This document shows, piece by piece, positions 47,403 through 55,065 of a stretch of DNA of 64,000 nucleotides. The first letter of the stretch is position 1; every line of letters begins with the position of its first letter. The notes beneath the pieces are model-generated. The model searched no databases. It saw only the letters and a list, made by a program, of their open reading frames with translations, and was not told the origin of the DNA. The translations under genes were made by a program, and so were the position numbers. This DNA comes from Microbacterium proteolyticum (GTDB lineage: Bacteria; Actinomycetota; Actinomycetes; Actinomycetales; Microbacteriaceae), in contig NZ_JAUSZZ010000001.1 in NCBI RefSeq assembly GCF_030818075.1, forward strand, positions 2,294,001 through 2,358,000, written 5' to 3'.

Positions 47403-47460
47403 GACTCCTGACATGTCGAGGCCGTACTGTCACGAGTGTAAACCCTCTTCACTCCTGACA
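47403..47460. promoter_or_regulatory. Inverted-repeat operator between the CGNR gene and the EamA gene
   Basis: TGTCACGAGTG (47428-47438) and CACTCCTGACA (47450-47460) are inverted with 10 of 11 matches and an 11-nt centre. A third half-site, GACTCCTGACA (47403-47413), overlaps the CGNR ribosome-binding site. This suggests autoregulation and control of the exporter. Confidence 0.55.
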
Positions 47461-47470
47461 GCAGGCTCGT

Positions 47471-48463
47471 ATGACCACGTCGACCGTCACCCTCCCGCGC
47501 CCCACCCACCGCGGCTCCAGCGCCGTCACCGGCTTGCTCATCGCGGTCGCCTCGGCGCTCGCGTTCTCCAGCAGCGGTCCCTTCGTGAAGCCCCTCCTCG
47601 ACGGCGGCTGGTCGCTGGGAGCGGTCCTCCTCGTGCGGATGGGCCTCGCCGCCCTGGTGCTCTCGCCCGCGCTCGTGCTCGCGATCCGTCGGCAGCGCGG
47701 CTTCCTCCGTCGGCACGGGCTGCTCATCCTGGCGTTCGGTCTGACCGCCGTCGCCGGATGCCAGCTGTTCTACTTCGCCGCGATGCAACGGATGCCGGTG
47801 GCCGTGGCCCTGCTCATCCAGTACATCGCGCCCGTCCTCATCGTGATCGCGGTGTGGGCGCGCACCCGCCGAGCCCCCTCGAAAGCGGTGCTCATCGGTT
47901 CCGTCGTCGCCATGACGGGGCTCGTCCTCGTTGTCGACATCAGCGGAGCCCGCTTCGACCTGCTCGGGACGGTCTTCGCGCTGTGCGCCGCCGTCTGCGC
48001 CGCCGCCTACTTCGTCATCGCCGCGCGGGCGGGCGATGACCTCCCGCCTCTCGCCCTCGCCGCCGGCGGCCTGCTCACCGGCACGCTGGTGATGGGCGTC
48101 CTGGTGGCGGCGGGCGTGCTGCCGTTCGCCGCCCCGTCGATCACGGTGATGCTCGCGGGGCTCGAGGTTCCCGGCATCCTGCCCCTGCTGTGGGTGGGCG
48201 CGGTCGCCACGACCCTCGGATACGCGCTCGGGGTGATCGCGGTGCCGCTCATCGGTTCACGACTGGCCTCCTTCGTGGGGCTCAGCGAGGTGCTGTTCGC
48301 GCTCGGATTCGCCTGGCTGCTGCTGGGGGAGGCGCCTGCGCCGGTCCAGTTCGTCGGTGGCGCGCTGATCCTCGTGGGCGTGGTGCTCGTCAAGATGGAT
48401 GCCGGCAGCCCGGCCGAGCAGAAGACGGAGACCGCGAGCATCCCGGTGATCCCTTCGCCGTAG
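47471..48463 (+). CDS. EamA/DMT-family transporter
   Basis: Membrane protein of 330 aa with ten predicted helices in two EamA repeats. The first repeat begins LLIAVASALAFSSSGPFVKPLL; the second begins DLLGTVFALCAAVCAAAYFVIAARAG. A conserved FVGLSEVLFALGFAWLLLGE segment lies near the C-terminus. Such proteins export amino acids, nucleosides or other small metabolites. It is regulated probably by the divergent CGNR protein, as inferred from the shared operator. Confidence 0.9.
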   Translation: MTTSTVTLPRPTHRGSSAVTGLLIAVASALAFSSSGPFVKPLLDGGWSLGAVLLVRMGLAALVLSPALVLAIRRQRGFLRRHGLLILAFGLTAVAGCQLFYFAAMQRMPVAVALLIQYIAPVLIVIAVWARTRRAPSKAVLIGSVVAMTGLVLVVDISGARFDLLGTVFALCAAVCAAAYFVIAARAGDDLPPLALAAGGLLTGTLVMGVLVAAGVLPFAAPSITVMLAGLEVPGILPLLWVGAVATTLGYALGVIAVPLIGSRLASFVGLSEVLFALGFAWLLLGEAPAPVQFVGGALILVGVVLVKMDAGSPAEQKTETASIPVIPSP

Positions 48464-49110
48464 GGCGGGCCGGGGTGGCTGTGGACCCTGGGCGGGCTGG
48501 GCGGGCCGGGGGGTCGGGGAACCGCGGGGGTTGGGGCGCTGCATGTGGCCCCGGGGCACGGGTGGTGTCGGGACGGCGAGGGGTGTCGGGGCGCCGGGTG
48601 GTGTCGGGGCGCCGGGTGGTGTTGGGGCGCCGGGTGGTGTTGGGGCGGTGGAAGTGGCCCCGGGGTGCGGGATGTGGTCGCGGGGCCACGTGTGTGCGGG
48701 GGCGGGTGGCTCGTTGCGTGGGCGCTGCGGGTGCGGGGCGCTGCGGGTGCGGGGCGCGGCGTGGTTGCGGGACGCTGGGGGGTGTCGGGGCGCCGGGTGG
48801 TGTTGGGGCGGTGGAAGTGGCCCCGGGGTGCGGGATGTGGTCGCGGGGCCACGTGTGTGCGGGGGCGGGTGGCTCGTTGCGTGGGCGCTGCGGGTGCGGG
48901 GCGCTGCGGGTACGGGGCGCCTCGTGGTTGCGGGACGCTGGGGGGTGTCGGGGCGCCGGGTGGTGTTGGGGCGGTGGAAGTGGCCCCGGGGTGCGGGACG
49001 TGGTCGCGGGGCCACGTGTGCGCCGGGCCGGGTGTGCGCCGGACCACGTCTGCGCGAGGTCGCGGCTGCGCGAGGTCACGTGTGCGCGGAGGCGGCCAGC
49101 ACACCCCGCG
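48464..49110. repeat. 163-bp tandem repeat array, non-coding
   Basis: TGGGGCGGTGGAAGTGGCCC starts at 48641, 48804 and 48967, exactly 163 bp apart, giving two nearly identical full units and a third partial one that ends near 49020. Only a few substitutions separate the two full units, for example GCGCGGCGTGG against GCGCCTCGTGG. Each unit contains GTGGCCCC paired with GGGGCCAC about 20 nt later. Upstream at about 48570-48640 are four shorter GCGCCGGGTGGTGT(T)GGGG units. 163 is not a multiple of 3, and no credible gene is present. Confidence 0.9.
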
Positions 49111-49260
49111 GCCACGCCGGGACGGGGACCGGCCGCGCCGCGCCGCGCCGAGGCCCGCGCGCCACGCCGGGACGGGGACCGGCGGCGCCGCGCCGCGCCG
49201 AGGCCCGCGCGGCACGCCGGGACGGGGACCGACCGCGCCGCGCCGCGCCGAGGCCCGCGC
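49111..49260. repeat. Three exact 50-bp tandem units
   Basis: GCCACGCCGGGACGGGGACC begins at 49111 and 49161, with a variant at 49211 (GGCACG...), and each unit ends AGGCCCGCGC. The periods are 50 bp, with few differences. The array lies just beyond the 163-bp array. 49261-49322 has no feature. Confidence 0.9.
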
Positions 49261-49322
49261 GCGTCACACCTCCCGAGTCCGTCGCGATGACGGGATGCCG
49301 CGACGCGGGCATTCCGCGGCGG

Positions 49323-49796
49323 TCACACGTCTTCGCGGGCGAGTTCCATCAGCGGACCCACGCGGTACCCGATGACCTCGCCCATCACCAGGGACGTCTC
49401 GGTGCGCTCGACGCCCTCGATGGCGAGGATGCGCGCGTCGGTGTCGAAGAGGTGCTGCGTGTCGCGGCAGGCGACGCGCACGAGCAGATCGACCTGGCCG
49501 CTGAGGCCGTGCGCCTGCAGCACTTCGGGCACCTTCGCGAGGTTCTCGCGGATCGCGGGCAACTCGGCCTGACGCACGGTCACCTGCAGGAACGCCTCGA
49601 TGGGGAAGCCCAGCGCGTCGGCCGACAGTGTCCGCTCGAACGACAGGAACACGCCCCCGCGCTCCAGTCGGCTCATGCGGGCTTGGACGGTGTTGCGAGA
49701 GAGTCCGAGTTTCTCCGCCAATGCCACCACCGTGGCGCGCGGATCGGCGGACAGCGCGCGGAGGAGGTCGAGGTCGACCGCGTCGAGCTTGCTCAT
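49323..49796 (-). CDS. Lrp/AsnC family regulator (probable bkd regulator)
   Basis: A 157-aa feast/famine regulator. The HTH begins MSKLDAVDLDLLRALSADPRATVVALAEKLGLSRNTVQARMSRLERGG and is followed by a RAM domain. Start ATG 49796 gives standard length. It is divergent from bkdA with a 175-nt gap that holds a candidate Lrp site. By analogy with Lrp-type control of bkd operons, it is inferred to sense a branched-chain amino acid or keto acid. Confidence 0.92.
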   Translation of the reverse strand: MSKLDAVDLDLLRALSADPRATVVALAEKLGLSRNTVQARMSRLERGGVFLSFERTLSADALGFPIEAFLQVTVRQAELPAIRENLAKVPEVLQAHGLSGQVDLLVRVACRDTQHLFDTDARILAIEGVERTETSLVMGEVIGYRVGPLMELAREDV

Positions 49797-49824
49797 GGTG
49801 CGAAACATTAGCAGTGTCGAGACC

Positions 49825-49846
49825 GAGCGCAATGGGCACTGTGCTC
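49825..49846. promoter_or_regulatory. Candidate Lrp-type operator upstream of bkdA
   Basis: GAGCGCA and TGTGCTC form an inverted repeat (6 of 7 matches) with an 8-nt centre that includes GCACTGTGC (49836-49844). It lies between the Lrp gene and bkdA. Confidence 0.35.
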
Positions 49847-49971
49847 AACATCGCAGGGAGGTCTTGAGCGGGGTGCATTCCGCGCGTACCGTCGCGCCTA
49901 TCGGCAGTGACGCCGAGACCCGGAACGCCGCGTCTCTCACGAGGAGCCCCGGCCGCACCTGGAGGATGACG

Positions 49972-51093
49972 ATGACGTACACCCACGCTTCACCCGAGCA
50001 CGGAGCCCCCGAACGCGCGGACGATGTCGACGACGTCGCGCGCATCCTCCAGCCCGACGGCACGCGCGTGTCCGATCCGGCGCTGGACAGGTGGATCAGC
50101 GACCTGCCGCCCCACGAACTGCGGGCCCTGCATCGCGACATGGTCCTGACCCGGCGCCTCGACACCGAGGGCGTCGCCCTTCAGCGTCAGGGGCAGCTCG
50201 CGCTCTGGGCGCCGTGCCGCGGTCAAGAGGCCGTGCAGGTGGCCACGGCCCACGCGCTCGCCGCGGGCGACCTCGTCTTCCCGAGCTACCGCGAGCACGG
50301 CGTCCTGCTGGCGCGCGGTGCGCGGCCCGCCGACTTCGTGCTCGCCTGGCGCGGCGAAGAGCACTCCGCCTACGATCACGCGGCGCTGGGCGTCGCCCCG
50401 GTGCAGATCATCATCGGCGCGCAGGCCCTGCACGCCACCGGCTGGGCGATGGGAGCCCAGCGCGACCGCTCCACCGATGTCGCCGTAGCCTACTTCGGCG
50501 ACGGCGCCACCAGCCAGGGAGACGTGAACGAGGCGATGGTCTTCGCGTCGTCGTTCCGCGCCCCCGTCGTCTTCGTCTGCTCCAACAACCAGTGGGCCAT
50601 CAGCGAACCCGTCACCGTCCAGGCGCGGCATCCCATCGCGGGTCGGGCGCCGGGGTTCGGCATCCCGAGCATGCGCGTCGACGGCAACGACGCCCTCGCC
50701 TGCCTCGCGGCGATGCGGTGGGCGCTGGATCACGCCCGCCGAGGTGAGGGCCCGGCGTTCATCGAAGCGGTGACCTACCGCCTCGGCCCGCACACCACCA
50801 GCGACGATCCGACGCGGTACCGCGACGCCGACGAGGTCGAGAGGTGGAGCCGTCGCGATCCCCTCGCCCGCCTCGAGGCGTACCTCCGCGACGCGGGGGT
50901 GCTGGACGACTCCGGTCTGGCCGAGGTCGCCCGGGCGGCGGACGCGTTCGCCGCCGAGGTGCGCGCGGCCTGCATCGGGGCCGTCACCCGTGATCCCGCG
51001 AGCGTGTTCGATCACGTGTACGCCGAGCCGCACGCACCGCTCGAACGGCAGCGGGCGGAGTACGTGGACTACCTCGACGGGTTCTCGCGATGA
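49972..51093 (+). CDS. bkdA: 2-oxoacid dehydrogenase E1 alpha subunit
   Basis: ThDP-dependent E1 alpha of 373 aa for the branched-chain 2-oxoacid (or pyruvate) dehydrogenase complex. The ThDP/Mg motif is YFGDGATSQGDVNEAMVFASSF (GDG...N), and PCRGQEAVQVATAHALAAGDLVFPSYREHG is also characteristic. The ATG at 49972 is chosen because GGAGG ends 6 nt before it; an ATG two codons upstream touches that site. It is followed by a 26-codon ORF and bkdB. Branched-chain specificity is inferred from the divergent Lrp gene and the downstream leucine catabolic operon. Confidence 0.93.
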   Translation: MTYTHASPEHGAPERADDVDDVARILQPDGTRVSDPALDRWISDLPPHELRALHRDMVLTRRLDTEGVALQRQGQLALWAPCRGQEAVQVATAHALAAGDLVFPSYREHGVLLARGARPADFVLAWRGEEHSAYDHAALGVAPVQIIIGAQALHATGWAMGAQRDRSTDVAVAYFGDGATSQGDVNEAMVFASSFRAPVVFVCSNNQWAISEPVTVQARHPIAGRAPGFGIPSMRVDGNDALACLAAMRWALDHARRGEGPAFIEAVTYRLGPHTTSDDPTRYRDADEVERWSRRDPLARLEAYLRDAGVLDDSGLAEVARAADAFAAEVRAACIGAVTRDPASVFDHVYAEPHAPLERQRAEYVDYLDGFSR

Positions 51094-51170
51094 GCGTCCT
51101 CCTCGACCTCGCGGTCGCCGTCGGTCCCGCCGGAACGCTCGACGCCATCGACGGGACGGTGTCGCGGTGA
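51090..51170 (+). CDS. 26-aa ORF coupling bkdA to bkdB
   Basis: An ATG overlapping the bkdA stop (ATGA at 51090-51093) opens 26 codons that end in a TGA overlapping the bkdB GTG (GTGA at 51167-51170). It encodes a peptide starting MSVLLDLAVAVG, with no recognised family. This leaves no free spacer and suggests a coupling peptide or a remnant. Expression is not proven. Confidence 0.4.
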   Translation: MSVLLDLAVAVGPAGTLDAIDGTVSR

Positions 51171-52201
51171 CCGCCCTCACGCTCGGCGCCGCCATCACGG
51201 CCGGTCTCGCCCGAGCGCTCGAGACCGACGACCGGGTCCTGCTCCTCGGCGAGGACATCGGCACGCTCGGCGGCGTCTTCCGCGTCACCGACGGCCTGCA
51301 GAAGCGTTTCGGCGCCGAGCGCGTCATCGACGCCCCGCTCGCCGAAGCCGGCATCGTGGGTACCGCCGTGGGCTTGGCGCTGCGCGGGTACCGCCCCGTC
51401 GTGGAGATCCAGTTCGACGGGTTCGTCTACCCCGCGTTCGATCAGATCGTCTGCCAGGTCGCCAAGCTCCACTACCGCACCAACGGTCGTGTCCGGATGC
51501 CGATGGTCATCCGGATCCCGTGGGCCGGGGGAGTCGGCGCGGCCGAGCACCACTCCGAGTCGCCCGAGGCGTATTTCGTGCACACCCCGGGCCTGCGCGT
51601 GGTCGCCCCCAGCACCCCGCAGGACGCCTACGTGATGCTGCGCCAGGCCGTGGCATCCGATGACCCGGTCGTCTTCTTCGAGCCGAAGCGCCTCTACCAC
51701 TCCCAGGGCGAGGTCGACCCGGACGGCGACCTCGCCGACGCCCCGCCGATGCACCTCGCGCGCGTGGCGCGGGAAGGCACCGATGCCACGGTCGTCACGT
51801 ACGGGGCGATGGTGCGTACGGCCCTGGATGCCGCGCTCGCCGCGGAGGACGAGGGCCTGTCGCTCGAGGTCGTCGACCTGCGCTCGCTCTCGCCGATCGA
51901 CATGAACACGGTCGCGGCATCCGTGCGCAAGACCGGGCGCGTCGTCGTCGCGCACGAAGCCGCGCGCACCGCGGGGATCGGCGCCGAACTCGTCGCGAGC
52001 ATCACCGAGCAGTGCTTCGAATACCTCGAGGCGCCGCCCTTGCGCGTCACAGGGCACGACATCCCCTACCCGCCGGCCAAGCTCGAGAAGCACCACGTGC
52101 CGGATCTCGATCGGATTCTCTTCGCGGTCGACCGTGTGGTGGAGCCCGGGACGGCTCCCTCAGCGGCGAGCGCGGCAGCGATCGAGGGAGGCGTTCGATG
52201 A
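51167..52201 (+). CDS. bkdB: 2-oxoacid dehydrogenase E1 beta subunit
   Basis: E1 beta subunit of 344 aa. LGEDIGTLGGVFRVTDGLQKRFG near residue 27 and DAPLAEAGIVGTAVGLALRGYRPVVEIQF near residue 59 are typical. VRTALDAALAAEDEGLSLEVVDLRSLSPID, then the C-terminal transketolase domain HEAARTAGIGAEL, complete it. The GTG at 51167 is the start, in GTGA overlap with the short ORF; it also gives family length. It forms the alpha2beta2 E1 with the product of 49972-51093. It overlaps bkdC by 4 nt. Confidence 0.93.
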   Translation: MTALTLGAAITAGLARALETDDRVLLLGEDIGTLGGVFRVTDGLQKRFGAERVIDAPLAEAGIVGTAVGLALRGYRPVVEIQFDGFVYPAFDQIVCQVAKLHYRTNGRVRMPMVIRIPWAGGVGAAEHHSESPEAYFVHTPGLRVVAPSTPQDAYVMLRQAVASDDPVVFFEPKRLYHSQGEVDPDGDLADAPPMHLARVAREGTDATVVTYGAMVRTALDAALAAEDEGLSLEVVDLRSLSPIDMNTVAASVRKTGRVVVAHEAARTAGIGAELVASITEQCFEYLEAPPLRVTGHDIPYPPAKLEKHHVPDLDRILFAVDRVVEPGTAPSAASAAAIEGGVR

Positions 52202-53643
52202 TCGAGCACTTCCTCCTTCCCGATCTCGGTGAGGGACTTCCCGAGGCCGAGATCGTGCAGTGGCACGTCGCCGAGGGCGACGCGGTCGCGCTCAACCAGA
52301 CGATCGCCGAGGTCGAGACGGCGAAGGCGATCGTGGAGATCCCCTCGCCCTACGCGGGGACCGTGCAGGGGCTGCACGCCGCGGCGGGCGAGGTGGTGGC
52401 CGTCGGCTCGCCGCTGGTGTCGTTCGCGGTGGAGGGGGCGGATGCCGGGACCCCGGCCGCGAGAGCGCCGGAGCCGTCCGGCGAGCGGGTTCCGGAGAGC
52501 GCGGTCCAGACCCCGGCCGACGACGCGTCCGCGCGCGCGACGCCGAACCTCGTCGGATACGGGGCGGCGCCGTCGTCGGGCAGCAGGCCGCGGCGGCGCG
52601 CCCGCCGAACGGTGCCCCCGACCCTCGACGGCGATCATGCCGTGCGCGTCGCGGCACCCCATGACGTGCTCCACGCCGGCGCGGTCGAGCCGCCGCCCGA
52701 GCGTCCCCGGTCCACGCCGCCGGTGCGGAAGCTCGCGAAGGATCTCGGTGTCGACCTTACGCTCGTCGCCGCCGCGCACCCCGGCGAGACCGTGACGCGC
52801 GCGCATGTCGAGGGCTTCGCCGGGCACCACGTGCGCCCCGCCGCGCCGACGTCGCCGGTGCCCCCGCGGGAGGGCGGGTTCTCTTCTGACACCCCGTCTT
52901 CCGCCTCGGCGGTCCTCCCGGCTGCTCCCGCCCCCGGCGATCCTCGCGTCACCCGCACGCCCGTCCGCGGCGTCCGAAAGCACACGGCGGCGGCCATGGT
53001 GCGCAGCGCCTTCACCGCGCCGCACGCGACGACCTTCCTCACGCTGGACGTGACCGCGACGACCGAGCTGCTGGCATCCCTCTCTCGGGACCGGGCACTC
53101 GACGGACACCGGATCGGGGTGCTCGCGCTCGTCGCGAAGGCGGTGTGCCTGGCCCTCGGGCGCACCCCGGCCCTGAACGCGGCGTGGGACGACGCCGCCG
53201 GCGAGATCGTCGAACACCACTTCGTCAACCTCGGCATCGCCGCCGCGACCGATCGCGGGCTCCTCGTGCCGGTGGTCCCGGATGCGGACCGCCTCGCGCT
53301 CGTCGATCTCGCCGATGCGATCGCGGAGCTGGCGGCGACCGCCCGGGCCGGACGCACGACACCCGCCGCGATGACCGGCGGCACGTTCACGATCACCAAC
53401 GTGGGCGTCTTCGGAGTGGATGCCGGAACCCCGATCCTCACGCCCGGTGAGGCCGGGATCCTCGCCGTCGGCGCCGTCCGACGCACCCCGTGGGAGCATC
53501 ACGGCGAGATCGCGCTGCGCGACGTGGTCACGCTCAGCCTCTCGTTCGACCATCGGTTGGTCGACGGGGCGGAGGCGGCGCGGTTTCTGAGCGACGTCGC
53601 CGGTGTGCTGCGTGAACCGGGGAGGGCGATGCTGCTGCGCTGA
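52198..53643 (+). CDS. bkdC: 2-oxoacid dehydrogenase E2 (dihydrolipoamide acyltransferase)
   Basis: E2 core of 481 aa. The lipoyl domain is at residues 1-80, with the lipoylated Lys43 in EVETAKAIVEIPS. A Pro/Ala linker and the subunit-binding domain (RKLAKDLGVDL region, about residues 178-212) follow, and then the acyltransferase domain from about residue 255, with the active-site His452 and Asp456 in SFDHRLVDG. A single lipoyl domain is present. No E3 (dihydrolipoamide dehydrogenase) is in the window, so it is shared. The ATG overlaps the E1 beta stop. Confidence 0.94.
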   Translation: MIEHFLLPDLGEGLPEAEIVQWHVAEGDAVALNQTIAEVETAKAIVEIPSPYAGTVQGLHAAAGEVVAVGSPLVSFAVEGADAGTPAARAPEPSGERVPESAVQTPADDASARATPNLVGYGAAPSSGSRPRRRARRTVPPTLDGDHAVRVAAPHDVLHAGAVEPPPERPRSTPPVRKLAKDLGVDLTLVAAAHPGETVTRAHVEGFAGHHVRPAAPTSPVPPREGGFSSDTPSSASAVLPAAPAPGDPRVTRTPVRGVRKHTAAAMVRSAFTAPHATTFLTLDVTATTELLASLSRDRALDGHRIGVLALVAKAVCLALGRTPALNAAWDDAAGEIVEHHFVNLGIAAATDRGLLVPVVPDADRLALVDLADAIAELAATARAGRTTPAAMTGGTFTITNVGVFGVDAGTPILTPGEAGILAVGAVRRTPWEHHGEIALRDVVTLSLSFDHRLVDGAEAARFLSDVAGVLREPGRAMLLR

Positions 53644-54217
53644 GCTCCGCGTGCCGACTCCGGCGCCGGAGGCGTCCGCTCACGCCGCCCGCCGACCGGG
53701 AGGAACGGCGGACGCCCCGGGAGCCCGCAAGCACGTGGGCGGACGCCCCGGGAGCCCGCAAGCACGTGGGTGAACGCCCCGGGGCCGGAAGCACGCGGGT
53801 GGACGCCCCGGGGCCCCGAAGCGCGTGGGTGGACGCCCCGGGAGCCCGCAAGCGCGTGGGCGGACGCCCCGGGAGCCCGCAAGCGCGTGGGTGGACGCCC
53901 CGGGAGCCCGCAAGCGCGTGGGTGGACGCCCCGGGGCCCCGAAGCGCGTGGGCGGACGCCCCGGGGCCCCGAAGCGCGTGGGCGGACGCCCCGGGAGCCC
54001 GGATGTACGTGGGTGGACGCCCCGGGACCTCGGAAGCACGTGGGGGTGCGGCCGGTCTTCCGGGGACGGTGGGGCCCGACCGCGAGACCCTCGGTGCCTC
54101 TGCGCCGTGGCGGCCCTGCGGGCCCTAAATGGACGGTCGAGGATGCCCGACCCGTCGCGCGATGTTGCGGGGCGTCGACGCGTCGTGGGAGGTCGGCCGT
54201 CGACCTCGGACACGCCC
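53644..54217. repeat. 30/31-bp tandem array in a gene-free spacer
   Basis: A convergent gap of 574 nt. Eleven copies of a unit with GACGCCCCGGG and a CAAGC(A/G)CGTGGG block occur from 53711 to about 54045. The cores start at 53711, 53742, 53773, 53802, 53832, 53863, 53894, 53925, 53955, 53985 and 54016, so steps are 29-31 bp. There is no unique spacer between units, so it is not a CRISPR. 54046-54217 shows no feature, though a weak GC-rich patch occurs. Confidence 0.93.
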
Positions 54218-54955
54218 TCACGCCGTCAGAGCGGCCAGTGCCATGCGCGTCAGCGTGGAGCGCACGCGGGCGGCCGGCACGCCGCGGAGGCTGTGCGGCG
54301 TGGAGTTGATCAGCGCGAAGCACGCCAATGCCCTGACCCGTCGCTCGGCCGGGGTCTCGGCGCCGGGGAACGCATCGGCGAGCGCATCGGTCCAGACCGC
54401 GACATAGTCGTTCTGCCGGTCGCGGACCGCGCGCCGGTCGGCGGCGGAGAGGCGATCGAGGTCGCGGTCCTGCACGCGGATGACGTCGGCCTCGGCGAGC
54501 GCGAACGCGACGTGGAAGTCGACGAGGGCCGACAGGACGGGGGATGCCGCGGGGGCGGGACCGCCGGCTGTTCCGGCGGAGACCAACCCGGGCACGTCGG
54601 GATCGGACGGCGTCGAGCGCGCTGTCGCGCTGACCGTCCGGCCGCCCTCCAGGAGCCGCTCGCTGACGTCGACGAGGATCGCGGCGAGCAGCGCCTGCTT
54701 TCCGGGAACGTGGCGGTAGACGGCGGGCCCGCTCACGCCGACCGCGGCGCCGATGTCGTCGAGCGTCACACCGTCGAAGCCCCGCGCCGCGAACAGGCGT
54801 GCGGCGGCGGCGAGCAGCGCGGCGCGGCGCTCGGCTTTGGCGCGTCCGCGGGCCGTGCCGGCATCCCCGTCGGCACGCGTCGTCGCGTCGCGGGCGGTCG
54901 CGACGGCGTGGGCGTTCGACACGGCGGCAGGGGCGGCGTCGCGGGGTCTTGTCAT
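54218..54955 (-). CDS. TetR-family repressor of the leucine catabolic operon (inferred)
   Basis: A 245-aa TetR regulator. After an Ala-rich leader, the HTH is RAALLAAAARLFAARGFDGVTLDDIGAAVGVSGPAVYRHVPGKQALLAAILVDVSERL (about residues 43-100). The C-terminal ligand domain has a CFALIN segment common in TetR-type regulators of acyl-CoA catabolism. The ATG at 54955 follows ACAGG; an upstream in-frame ATG adds two residues. It is divergent from accD with a 20-bp palindrome between them that fits an operator. Confidence 0.92.
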   Translation of the reverse strand: MTRPRDAAPAAVSNAHAVATARDATTRADGDAGTARGRAKAERRAALLAAAARLFAARGFDGVTLDDIGAAVGVSGPAVYRHVPGKQALLAAILVDVSERLLEGGRTVSATARSTPSDPDVPGLVSAGTAGGPAPAASPVLSALVDFHVAFALAEADVIRVQDRDLDRLSAADRRAVRDRQNDYVAVWTDALADAFPGAETPAERRVRALACFALINSTPHSLRGVPAARVRSTLTRMALAALTA

Positions 54956-54985
54956 CGGCATCCTGTCGGGGTTAGCCTGGTCAAA

Positions 54986-55005
54986 CAGTTAATCGACATT
55001 AACTG
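54986..55005. promoter_or_regulatory. TetR-type operator palindrome
   Basis: CAGTTAATCGACATTAACTG has perfect 8-bp inverted arms around CGAC. It is AT-rich in an otherwise GC-rich region and lies between the TetR gene and accD. The outer TGTCGGG and CCCGACA blocks extend the symmetry. Confidence 0.75.
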
Positions 55006-55065
55006 AAATGTCCCGACACGGGACCGACGGCGCCGTCGACGACGCGGTGCCGAGACGGAGCCGCC

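Noticed and set aside
48545-49375. 276-codon plus-strand ORF in the 163-bp repeat
   Set aside because: A repeat-driven frame; the 163-bp period shifts frame in each unit, so a conserved protein is not encoded.
53711-54045. Possible CRISPR array
   Set aside because: Units are contiguous with no unique spacers, and no cas gene is present.
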